Positions 7,701 to 14,122 of a stretch of 64,000 nucleotides of DNA are shown one piece after another. Numbering within the stretch: the stretch's first letter is position 1; every line of letters begins with the position of its first letter. Source of the stretch: an uncultured Parabacteroides sp. (GTDB lineage Bacteria > Bacteroidota > Bacteroidia > Bacteroidales > Tannerellaceae); assembly GCA_944325345.1 (NCBI GenBank), contig CALUZV010000001.1, positions 62,001 through 126,000 of the forward strand, written 5' to 3'. The notes under the pieces are model-generated. The model was not told where the DNA came from and searched no databases. It worked only from the letters and a program-made list of their open reading frames with translations. Made by a program: the position numbers and the translations under genes.

Positions 7701-7957
7701 TAGAATAAACAACGCTGCTTTGCATCATTAGTAATAAAGAACTCTTTGTCTTTTGCATTATACCCTACATATTCAGTGGATCCCTTCTTAGTAAATTCTT
7801 TATCAACACTATTCCACCAATAAGTAGGCATCAACGCATAGGCAGTTTTATCTGTTGCATCATCGATACTTGTGTCTTGAGCAAAGATATTACTACCAAA
7901 GACCGGCGCCATCATCAACAAGCTCGCGGTCAAAATCGTAGAAACTTTCTTGTTCAT
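4703..7957 (-). CDS. large secreted surface protein with DUF6383-type C-terminal domain
   Basis: A 1084-residue protein with a cleavable signal peptide (MNKKVSTILTASLLMMAPVF...IFAQ). The body is rich in D, T, N and Y and has loosely recurring segments (for example YYLHITDE, WYLYNINDK, FYIKQNVDG), suggesting repeated beta domains. The last ~80 residues (SINIKNAAGKNVVVSTILGQ, then VSVPAGIAIVSVDGEEAVKVSVR-like strands) match the DUF6383 domain typical of Tannerella surface proteins and resemble a type IX sorting tail. The gene is AT-rich: the row at 6301-6360 has 19 G/C in 60. It ends at the terminator 4447-4484. Its 5' leader contains a predicted amino-acid attenuator (8058-8204). Function is not known; a cell-surface or S-layer-like role is inference. 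Confidence 0.8.
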   Translation of the reverse strand: MNKKVSTILTASLLMMAPVFGSNIFAQDTSIDDATDKTAYALMPTYWWNSVDKEFTKKGSTEYVGYNAKDKEFFITNDAKQRCLFYVNKQKDAMGDVIAYEFVLVEDSSVKLTVGGASTFALGENPNVKNDGTLDHFTLEWATDGVEYQIADDGGKTYPRDIVAHKRSGDENYAQLFALDKVEDADASGELNKLFNEKGFNLKVKPELKDIEVSGNLFEGSRIWQYTLATGYNVTEQTENGETLTFPAGTYFFAERVLKDEYDGSTTITEDDIDWLNSTFIAVSPTDAGEATDGDRKAGKGFKLTTVKGSEFLFDTNNPSEMQGTDIAVTNACFKVQTNHTGEYPFAISVEKFFYQPSKASMETAEQETAAIWLGVISYDEASQNVASIPVTLDSTDPTKDEAIDFAQHIFGFSDSAVIDGITLLNEDKTPAVYTIKFVGGNEADEDLMDKYLTVGTDGTDFQWEAKGAAIYDETYPIFQYVITKAEKKTGSDKYTLVTFTNRETGENFTAELFPEEGTDRYSLAITSTELDNVIPFTVNRSTYAVEPQDQDTTTPTTIDGITVDEDVIVELKKVTPDEYAGFLNVDNESIRTLAFARDKNVTSNKLYAVVEAKYDNGSFDYYTLNEKDKFATEVYDAAQWQLVKSEKPTTISRVFAYNNTTTKSVDFVSAGDKVSAYTYSLRYVVDGSETDWFLQSASNTALSDAVKLSKVANVEDAEDITNTALKFYIKQNVDGSVTLFNKYGSDNTFSGSKVAPEDKRASVDVVCTTNSDGSYSYNYQNSNNRPFIYTSESEALNIKTYLDPQHAELSWEEAGHVTIESELGNYVSMNDDRDGIVVNEADADAYYLHITDENAVVPSFFISLGKGGNDALSERMYMFNPIDSVDYYVADGTYDKKYQWSEEDVKAIFKSGSLNATADTMTITVKGEGEKKIALKADNNDKNVWGGLNRFKFQIVETEDGDAYYYIRQPKANADENTTWYLYNINDKLAWTSARSKALTFNIESIDAPTANEGVSATEVKVIAVDGSINIKNAAGKNVVVSTILGQIVANEVLTSDNVTISVPAGIAIVSVDGEEAVKVSVR

Positions 7958-8057
7958 AATACTTTAATAATTTAATTGTTAATATTGAAGTGTTTAAAAT
8001 GTATTCGTCTATCAACAATTACGAAGCCGTAAGCATTACAACATATCCATTATGAAC

Positions 8058-8204
8058 AAAAAAGCGCGGAGATGCTGTTGCTTCTACAACATCCCCACGC
8101 TATATCTTGAACTACACAAAAAAAGCGCGGGTGATGTTGCTTATTATTTACTCAAAGGCATCGGCAAACGCCCACACGTTAATAATAAAACAACAGCCCG
8201 CGCT
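8058..8204 (-). promoter_or_regulatory. predicted transcription attenuator (branched-chain amino-acid type)
   Basis: Four segments read on the minus strand. Segment 1 is AGCGCGGGCTGTTG (8204-8191), segment 2 CAACATCACCCGCGCT (8139-8124), segment 3 AGCGTGGGGATGTTG (8101-8087) and segment 4 CAACAGCATCTCCGCGCT (8080-8063). Segments 1:2 pair (8 + 4 bp), 2:3 pair (about 15 bp with one bulge) and 3:4 pair (about 12 bp plus 3). Seven T follow segment 2 and six T follow segment 4. That is the architecture of pause, antiterminator and terminator hairpins. The codons of the leader ORF in and just after segment 1 are Ala-Val-Val-Leu-Leu-Leu-Thr. The first gene downstream is the DUF6383 protein, about 100 bases on. 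Confidence 0.65.
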
Positions 8205-8278
8205 CTATACGGTATAGTTCTTTTTTCTCTAACTAAAAAAGAAGAATACGCTTCAGAGCGCAAGCATTTATTGTCCAT
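8144..8278 (-). CDS. putative leader peptide of the attenuator
   Basis: An ORF of 44 codons from ATG 8278 (an in-frame ATG also exists at 8347) ending at TAA 8146-8144. Near its end it reads RARAVVLLLTCGRLPMPLSK. The codons GTT GTT TTA TTA TTA ACG occupy 8194-8177, overlapping attenuator segment 1, so ribosome stalling for valine or leucine would block segment 1 and free segment 2. No other function is suggested by the sequence. The exact start is uncertain. Confidence 0.5.
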   Translation of the reverse strand: MDNKCLRSEAYSSFLVREKRTIPYRARAVVLLLTCGRLPMPLSK

Positions 8279-8395
8279 TATCCCAACGTGTAAAAAATTT
8301 TGCCGATTTTTTGAGTAGGAATAATCTTCGTAAATGCTTAATATCATATATCGATTCCGTCATATTTGGGAACGCTATCCCATCGGGAATCGATG

Positions 8396-8425
8396 CAAAG
8401 GTAAGGACGATTTATGAATCTGCAA
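8396..8425 (-). promoter_or_regulatory. promoter of the attenuated leader
   Basis: On the minus strand TTG (8425-8423), a 19-bp spacer and TACCTTTG (8403-8396) match the Bacteroidetes consensus exactly. The transcript would start near 8390 and carry a leader of about 430 bases before the ATG at 7957. I see no comparable box between 7958 and 8060. Confidence 0.65.
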
Positions 8426-8533
8426 GAAAAAACTCGGAATTTTTTCCAGAACTATGCTTTCTTTGGACGAAAGAGTAGGTTTCGGGGGACGAAATATAGG
8501 TTTTCTCTACAGAATCAAAGCATCGCACAGAAT

Positions 8534-8809
8534 CTATTTCGCTATTAAAGGATATTGGTCGGGATTTTGGAGGATACCCAAACTTAAATCCACGTCCAAT
8601 GCTTCCCAGCGGATATGGTCTCGCCCCAATAGCCGGACATTGAAAATATCATCGACCGTTGCCTTCTTAAACCAAGGATACTTCTCGTAAGGCAGATAAT
8701 ATTCCTTGTCCTTTACCCAAAGGACTAATCCGTTGCGGGATATATAAGTTACTTCAGCCTTGTTCTCTGCCGAAGTGATAGTTCCATTTTTCGTTGATAA
8801 GTTGCTCAT
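8534..8809 (-). CDS. DUF2442 domain protein
   Basis: A 91-residue protein from ATG 8809 (MSNLSTKNG). Family signature: EVTYISRNGLVLWVKDKEYYLPYEKYPWFKKATVDDIFNV and a terminal DHIRWEALDVDLSLGIL. It overlaps the 3' end of the DUF4160 gene upstream by 56 bases in another frame, so the two are translationally linked. Unlike the copy at 2935-3342 it has no helix-turn-helix extension. A longer frame to 8860 exists but would overlap the neighbour further. Confidence 0.8.
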   Translation of the reverse strand: MSNLSTKNGTITSAENKAEVTYISRNGLVLWVKDKEYYLPYEKYPWFKKATVDDIFNVRLLGRDHIRWEALDVDLSLGILQNPDQYPLIAK

Positions 8810-9002
8810 TTTCTTGTATTGTTTGTATGATGAATCGTATTTCTTTGCTTGTGAATCCATAATTGGTTGCTACCTCGATCGTTGGCTCCAACCAAACTTT
8901 CGCAGACTTTTCTCCCTTTTCCACATGAATATGTTTCCGCTCTTCCTCCTTAGAATAGAAGAAGAAATCGAAACCACTAATGAATATTGCTCTTGGACTC
9001 AT
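8754..9002 (-). CDS. DUF4160 domain protein
   Basis: An 82-residue protein beginning MSPRAIFISGFDFFFYSKEEERKHIHVEKGEKSAKVWL: the hydrophobic strand, the acidic turn and the H-x-H-V motif of DUF4160. The C-terminal helix is IIQTIQENEQLINEKWNYHF. It is first in a two-gene minus-strand unit with a DUF2442 gene, the same order as at 2688-3342 but in the opposite orientation. The two DUF4160 copies are clearly diverged, so this is not a recent duplication. Confidence 0.82.
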   Translation of the reverse strand: MSPRAIFISGFDFFFYSKEEERKHIHVEKGEKSAKVWLEPTIEVATNYGFTSKEIRFIIQTIQENEQLINEKWNYHFGREQG

Positions 9003-9077
9003 TGAATTTATTTTTTGCGAAGGTAAGTAAAAAATAGGAATTCAACGCATTTCCGGGAATTAAAAGAGCTTGGCAAT

Positions 9078-9155
9078 ACATCAACATCCACGCTTTCGCG
9101 GCTGAACATCTATGGAAATTTTCCTCAACATCCATGAAAACGTAGATGTTGATAT
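9078..9155 (+). repeat. 22-bp period short array
   Basis: AACATC recurs at 9083, 9105 and 9127, a 22-bp step, and the block is bounded by ATCAACATC (9080-9088) and its complement GATGTTGAT (9145-9153). It lies in the 233-bp gap between divergent genes. A TACCTTTG box follows at 9175-9182 and may serve the gene at 9236, although its -33 match has a long spacer. Confidence 0.55.
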
Positions 9156-9235
9156 AATATTCTTCGGAATTCCGTACCTTTGCCCCCGACACTACAAAGC
9201 TAACTTTTTATCAGAGACAAAAAGAAAAAGACAAA

Positions 9236-10003
9236 ATGAGGGTATATTTAAAGGTAAAGAGTCATTCGCTGCATCGGATGCGAAATGCAGAACTGCACGA
9301 CTTCGTGGAGCGTACGCTGGAAGATATCCCAATGCCCAAGCAGAATGAAGGTTATCCCCCAAACACAGAGAAGGAGTTTATTGCACCGGCGATTTCTCTT
9401 CCACACGACCTGTGGGAAGAGCTTAACCAGCTGTCGGCGGAGCTATTGGAACTGACGCAGGAGTCCCGTGCCAGCGAGGAAACTAGCCAACTGGCTATCT
9501 TGGATAAACAGCGGAAAGAAGGAGCGAACTATCTCTTCAGCATGATAACGAACGCCCTTATTTCCCCAAGGCCGGCGGAGCGGGAAGCCGGATTGCTACT
9601 CAAACCCAAAATCAGCCCGTATGCGGGAATCGGCTACAACACGAAGGATGGAGCAACGATGCTTATCAAAAGACTGTATCTCGATTTGTCAAAGCCGGAA
9701 GCCGCAGAAGCGATGGAGCAGCTCGGCATTACGAAGGCTGCCAGCCGGATGAAAGTTTTCAACGACAAATATGCTGCGCTGGTGAAGCGACGCGAAAAAG
9801 CGAAGAAAGGGGACGAGGGGAAACGCAGGTCGGAGGATATCCGAAAGGAGTTGGCCGCCGCCTTCGACGAGCTTGTCTGTCGTGCGGTCGGGACAAATCT
9901 CATATCGCCCAATGCAGAAGCAGCGGAGTTTATCGAGAAGCTAAACAGGCGTATTGATGAGACAAAGGCGAAGACGAACCGCCGAGATTTGCAAATAGAA
10001 TGA
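9236..10003 (+). CDS. DUF6261 family protein
   Basis: A 255-residue soluble, mostly helical protein of a family found in Bacteroidales genomes. It begins MRVYLKVKSHSLHRMRNAELHDFVERTLEDI and contains the helical stretches LWEELNQLSAELLELTQES, GANYLFSMITNALISPRPAEREAGLLLKPKI and IRKELAAAFDELVCRAVGTNLISP. No signal peptide and no catalytic motif are visible. A second, diverged member lies at 46863-47792. Both genes have tandem-repeat DNA just upstream. Function is not known. Confidence 0.7.
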   Translation: MRVYLKVKSHSLHRMRNAELHDFVERTLEDIPMPKQNEGYPPNTEKEFIAPAISLPHDLWEELNQLSAELLELTQESRASEETSQLAILDKQRKEGANYLFSMITNALISPRPAEREAGLLLKPKISPYAGIGYNTKDGATMLIKRLYLDLSKPEAAEAMEQLGITKAASRMKVFNDKYAALVKRREKAKKGDEGKRRSEDIRKELAAAFDELVCRAVGTNLISPNAEAAEFIEKLNRRIDETKAKTNRRDLQIE

Positions 10004-10034
10004 TTTTGTCTAATAAACGATTATATTGAGGTAT

Positions 10035-12017
10035 ATGAAAAGACTATTGACAGAGAGTGAATGCCGGCAACTGGAAGCACAAGGGTGCCGGGCAGAAAGT
10101 TGGGACAAGGTATGGGTGGCAGAAGGTTTCTGCACGGATTTTGTCCGCGAGGCCGAGTTTTCAGGGACTATCCAGCTCGGCATGTTTTCAAAAAAGGCTT
10201 CGTGGGAAGGCGGTATCAGCCAACATAGCGGGATTTACCGGGCACGACTGCACGATTGTTCGGTGGGCGACGATACGCTCATCATGGACATCCACAACTA
10301 CATCGCACATTACGATATCGGCGCGGATTGCCAAATCGTGAACTCGAATCTGATTGTGGCAACGAAAGAAAGTACGTTTGGAAACAACACGTTAGTCTCC
10401 GTACTGAACGAAACAGGCGGACGCGAGGTGCCCCTTTTCGACCGGCTCTCGGCACCGCTGGCCTATATCATAGCCCTTTACCGCCACCGCCCGGAACTTA
10501 TTTGCCGGTTGATGGAGATGATTAGCGCATACAGCCGGAGGTTGGCGACCGGACGCGGGACTATCGGCAAAGGGACAAAGATTATCAATGCCGGAACCCT
10601 CCGCGACGTGCGTATTGGAGAATTTGCGAAGGTAGAGAATGTAACCCGCCTGCAAAACGGGTCGGTTAATAGTACAGAAGAAGAGCCGGTATATGTCGGA
10701 GACAGTGTGATAGCCGAAGACTTTATCATCTCGTCGGGGGCGGAAGTTTCGGATGCGGCTAAATTAGTACGTTGCTTCGTAGGGCAGAGCTGCCGGGTGT
10801 CGCACAACTTCTCGGCACACGATTCCCTTTTGTTTAGCAACTGCGTATTCGAGAACGGAGAAGTTTGCGCCATCTTCGCCGGGCCGTTTACCGTCTCGAT
10901 GCATAAAAGCAGCTTGTTGATAGCCGGGATGTATTCGTTCCTGAATGCCGGAAGCGGGTCTAACCAGAGTAATCACATGTATAAGCTCGGGCCTATCCAT
11001 CAGGGAATTGTAGAACGCGGCTCGAAGACGACAAGCGATTCGTATATTCTTTGGCCGGCACGGATAGGGGCGTTCTCGCTGGTTATGGGACGACACTATC
11101 ATCATAGCGATACGTCGAACATTCCTTTTTCGTATTTAATTGAGAAGAATGACGAGAGTTACCTTATGCCGGGAGTCAATCTCCGCAGCGTAGGGACGAT
11201 AAGAGATGCGCAGAAATGGCCCAAGCGCGACAAACGACGCGGGACACTGAAGTTGGATCCGATAAATTATAATCTCCTCAGTCCCTATACTATCCAGAAG
11301 ATGATGAAGGCGGTATCCATCCTCAAAGAATTGCAATCGCTGGCGGGAGCGACTTCCGATGTCTATTATTATCAGAATACGCGGATAAAACGGACATCCC
11401 TATTGCGGGGATTGGAACTTTATCGGATGGCCATCGAGAAATTCTTAGGGAACTCGCTTATTTCCCGCTTGCAAGGACAAGAGTTTGAGAATATCGAAGA
11501 CATTCGTCGAAGATTGCGACCGGATAGCAGTGATGGGCAAGGAGAATGGCTCGACCTCTCCGGACTAATCCTGCCGGCACGAAGTTTGAATAACATACTT
11601 GAAGATGTAGAGCAAGGCCGCATAAACCAGATAGAAGATTTAGAAAACTTTTTCCAAGAGACCCATGCACGTTATTATTCCTTGGAATGGGATTGGGCAT
11701 ACGAGGCTATCGAATCATTCTATGGTCTGAAACTACAGGAAGTAGAAATTGACGACCTGATAACTCTGATTAGACGCTGGGAAGATGCCGTCGTCGGATT
11801 GGACAACCTGCTCTACGAAGATGCACGGAAAGAATTTTCGCTAACGTCGATGACGGGCTTCGGAGTCGATGGCTCGGAAACTGAAAAGCGACAAGATTTC
11901 GAAGGTGTCCGAGGAGCCTTCGAAAGCAATCCCTTCGTAACGGCAGTCAAGCAACACATTGAAAAGAAGAGAGCCTTGGGAAGGGGAATGATTGAACGAT
12001 TAGAAAAAGCCAGATAG
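10035..12017 (+). CDS. DUF4954 protein, left-handed beta-helix nucleotidyl-transferase-like
   Basis: A 660-residue protein starting at ATG 10035; a TTG codon at 10026 could extend it by three residues but is less likely. The N-terminal ~400 residues contain the loose hexapeptide repeats of a left-handed beta-helix (for example VGDDTLIMDIHNYIAHYDIGADCQI, NAGTLRDVRIGEFAKVEN, CRVSHNFSAHDSLLFSNCVFENGEVCAIFAG) as in GlmU/LpxA-type enzymes. The C-terminal third is helical. DUF4954 is a conserved, uncharacterised Bacteroidales family. It follows the DUF6261 gene by 31 bp and may be cotranscribed. The convergent murI gene begins at the next base, with no room for a separate terminator. Confidence 0.82.
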   Translation: MKRLLTESECRQLEAQGCRAESWDKVWVAEGFCTDFVREAEFSGTIQLGMFSKKASWEGGISQHSGIYRARLHDCSVGDDTLIMDIHNYIAHYDIGADCQIVNSNLIVATKESTFGNNTLVSVLNETGGREVPLFDRLSAPLAYIIALYRHRPELICRLMEMISAYSRRLATGRGTIGKGTKIINAGTLRDVRIGEFAKVENVTRLQNGSVNSTEEEPVYVGDSVIAEDFIISSGAEVSDAAKLVRCFVGQSCRVSHNFSAHDSLLFSNCVFENGEVCAIFAGPFTVSMHKSSLLIAGMYSFLNAGSGSNQSNHMYKLGPIHQGIVERGSKTTSDSYILWPARIGAFSLVMGRHYHHSDTSNIPFSYLIEKNDESYLMPGVNLRSVGTIRDAQKWPKRDKRRGTLKLDPINYNLLSPYTIQKMMKAVSILKELQSLAGATSDVYYYQNTRIKRTSLLRGLELYRMAIEKFLGNSLISRLQGQEFENIEDIRRRLRPDSSDGQGEWLDLSGLILPARSLNNILEDVEQGRINQIEDLENFFQETHARYYSLEWDWAYEAIESFYGLKLQEVEIDDLITLIRRWEDAVVGLDNLLYEDARKEFSLTSMTGFGVDGSETEKRQDFEGVRGAFESNPFVTAVKQHIEKKRALGRGMIERLEKAR

Positions 12018-12863
12018 TCAGAGGACGATACGTTCTACGGTTATCGGAGCTTGCAGGAAAATGGCGGCCGCCTCGGAAAACTTCTCCGCAGATTCCGTGG
12101 TGAGGAAGCGACGGGAAGATTGTTTCGTTAGGCGGGCGTCCATTTCGGTGTGCCTCATCAAATAGTCCGCAAGACTTTCTGCTACATATTCGCCTTGAGG
12201 AAGAAGAGTTACACCCGTTGGCGTATAACGTCGAATCTTATCCAAAAGTAAAGGATAATGCGTGCAACCAAGAATCAAGGTGTCTATCTGCGGATCTTTC
12301 AGAAAAAGACGGTCGAGGTGTTGCTTCACGAAATAATCTGCACCCGGAGAATTGTATTCCCCAGTTTCAACTAACGGAACCCAAAGGGGACAAGCCTCTC
12401 CAGTTACTTGAATATGTGGAAATAACTTTGCAATCTCCATCGAATAGGATTTAGAAGAGATAGTACCTACAGTACCAACAACACCGACGTGCTTTGTCCG
12501 GCTAATTTTATCAACAATCTCTGTTGTTGGGCGGATAACCCCTAAAACCCTACGTGCTGAATCCCATTGAGGTAAATCTTGCTGCTGAATCGTCCGCAAC
12601 GCTTTAGCAGAAGCCGTATTACAAGCTAAGATAACCAACTGGCAGCCTTCGTGGAAAAGTCGGAGTACAGCTTCCCGTGTAAATTGATAGACAACTTCAA
12701 AAGAACGCGGACCATAAGGAGCACGGGCATTATCGCCCAAATAGATAAAATCGTACTCCGGCAAACGCTCCTGAATCTTGGAAAAGACTGTAAGACCTCC
12801 GTAGCCGGAGTCGAAGATACCGATTGGGCCTTGTTTCTGTAATTGGAAATCCTCGCAGCTCAT
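12018..12863 (-). CDS. murI: glutamate racemase
   Basis: A 281-residue cytoplasmic enzyme that makes D-glutamate for peptidoglycan. The catalytic cysteine motifs are visible: GIFDSGYGGLTV (substrate loop), VILACNTASAKAL (first cysteine) and LILGCTHYPLL (second cysteine with the following histidine). Length is normal for the family. The gene is downstream of the ompH pair on the minus strand, the same order as in other Bacteroidales. The stop codon abuts the stop of the convergent DUF4954 gene. Confidence 0.95.
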   Translation of the reverse strand: MSCEDFQLQKQGPIGIFDSGYGGLTVFSKIQERLPEYDFIYLGDNARAPYGPRSFEVVYQFTREAVLRLFHEGCQLVILACNTASAKALRTIQQQDLPQWDSARRVLGVIRPTTEIVDKISRTKHVGVVGTVGTISSKSYSMEIAKLFPHIQVTGEACPLWVPLVETGEYNSPGADYFVKQHLDRLFLKDPQIDTLILGCTHYPLLLDKIRRYTPTGVTLLPQGEYVAESLADYLMRHTEMDARLTKQSSRRFLTTESAEKFSEAAAIFLQAPITVERIVL

Positions 12864-12952
12864 ACCTTTACAAAATTAAACGCGAATTGCAATGGCTGGG
12901 CACTTAGCCAAACCATTCTGCAATCCGCGTCCTTCTATCAATAGCTCAAAAA

Positions 12953-13483
12953 TTAATTTGCTGCTGAAGATGCTGTAGCCGCACCCGTCAATCCCAATTT
13001 ATCTTTGACAAACGGAGTAGCGTCTGTTGCTGATGAACCGGAATAAAGTAAAATTTCCGGAGTTAAGATGTAAGTATAACCTTTCTCGTCCCCAACACTT
13101 TTGATAGCCGCCTGAATCTTTTCTTGGATCGGCTTAATCAATTCCTGTTGCTGTTTAGCCACATCCTGCTGGGCAACCTGAACGAGGTTATCCATACGCT
13201 GCTGCATATCCTGAACTTCTTGCATTCTTCTAATTTTGATATTCTCTGTCAAGGAATCCTGCTGTGCAATGAAATCTGAATATTTTTTCTTGTATTCTTC
13301 TTCCATTTGAGACAACTCCTTCTTGTAGCTTTCCTGAAGGTCTGCCATTTTCTTTTCCATATCCGAAACTTCCGGCATAGCCATGAAGATTTCCTGGGTA
13401 TTTACAAATGCGATTTTAACTTCCTGAGCTACAACGCCCATCGGGATAATCATTAACAATAATGCAATAAGCTTTTTCATCAT
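12953..13483 (-). CDS. OmpH/Skp family periplasmic chaperone (copy 1)
   Basis: A 176-residue protein with a signal peptide (MMKKLIALLLMIIPMGVVAQ) and the Skp layout: a short beta strand (KIAFVNTQEIFMAMPEV), a long charged coiled coil (MEKKMADLQESYKKELSQMEEEYKKKYSDF), and a C-terminal strand (YTYILTPEILLYSG). Skp keeps outer-membrane proteins soluble in the periplasm on the way to BamA, which is encoded just upstream. A TACTTTTG-type -7 box lies on the minus strand at 13550-13543, inside the 73-bp gap, so this copy may also be transcribed on its own. Confidence 0.9.
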   Translation of the reverse strand: MMKKLIALLLMIIPMGVVAQEVKIAFVNTQEIFMAMPEVSDMEKKMADLQESYKKELSQMEEEYKKKYSDFIAQQDSLTENIKIRRMQEVQDMQQRMDNLVQVAQQDVAKQQQELIKPIQEKIQAAIKSVGDEKGYTYILTPEILLYSGSSATDATPFVKDKLGLTGAATASSAAN

Positions 13484-13556
13484 TTTTATAGTTACTTGTT
13501 ATTAAATCGAGATATTTCTGTACGCTTTTTTAAACGAACGCACAAAAGTAATGTAT

Positions 13557-14084
13557 TTACTTTGAATATCCTAACTTTGATAGCACTTCATTACTAATAT
13601 CTATTTTCGGAGAAGCATAAATGATACTCATCGCAGATGCTCGGTCGATAACAATTTGGTAACCTCTGTCATCGGCAATTTCCTTTACCGCATTATAAAT
13701 TTCATCCTGAATCGGCTTCATCAATGTCTCCCGACGCTTATACAATTCTCCATCTGCGCCAAAATACTTACGTTTCAAATCTTGAGCTTCCTGTTCTTTC
13801 TGAACAATTTCCTCTTCCCGCTTCGATTTCATTTCTGCGGAAAGGAAAACCAAATCGCTCTGATAGGTCTTATACATATTCTGCGCTTCCTGCTGGAGTG
13901 CTTCGACTTCATTCTGCCATTTCTGCGAAATCTGGCTCAATTGCTCGTTCGTCATTTCGTATGCCGGAATATTTTTCAGAATATATTCCATATCAACCAA
14001 GGCATATTTCTGTGCGCTTGCAACTAAAGAGCAAAGCAACATCAGACAACTTGCTAAAAAGAACTTTTTCATATCTACTCTCAT
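13557..14084 (-). CDS. OmpH/Skp family periplasmic chaperone (copy 2)
   Basis: A paralogue of the preceding gene. Two ATG starts are possible, 14084 (MRVDMKKFF) and 14072 (MKKFFLASCLMLLCSLVASAQ); the second gives a canonical signal peptide. The strand KYALVDMEYILKNIPAYE is followed by a long coiled coil (SQKWQNEVEALQQEAQNMYKTYQ) and the C-terminal strand YQIVIDRASAMSIIYA. It sits 38 bp after bamA. Two Skp genes behind bamA is usual in this order. Confidence 0.9.
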   Translation of the reverse strand: MRVDMKKFFLASCLMLLCSLVASAQKYALVDMEYILKNIPAYEMTNEQLSQISQKWQNEVEALQQEAQNMYKTYQSDLVFLSAEMKSKREEEIVQKEQEAQDLKRKYFGADGELYKRRETLMKPIQDEIYNAVKEIADDRGYQIVIDRASAMSIIYASPKIDISNEVLSKLGYSK

Positions 14085-14122
14085 TTAATGTTTTTCTTCT
14101 GACGCTATAGATTCCAGAGGGT

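Noticed and set aside
8052..8318. an 88-residue plus-strand gene
   Set aside because: It is the complement of the attenuator hairpins and leader; the minus-strand interpretation explains the inverted repeats, the T-tracts and the promoter.
9175..9182. strong promoter for the DUF6261 gene
   Set aside because: TACCTTTG is present, but the nearest TTG leaves a 23-bp spacer, so it is mentioned only in the repeat entry.
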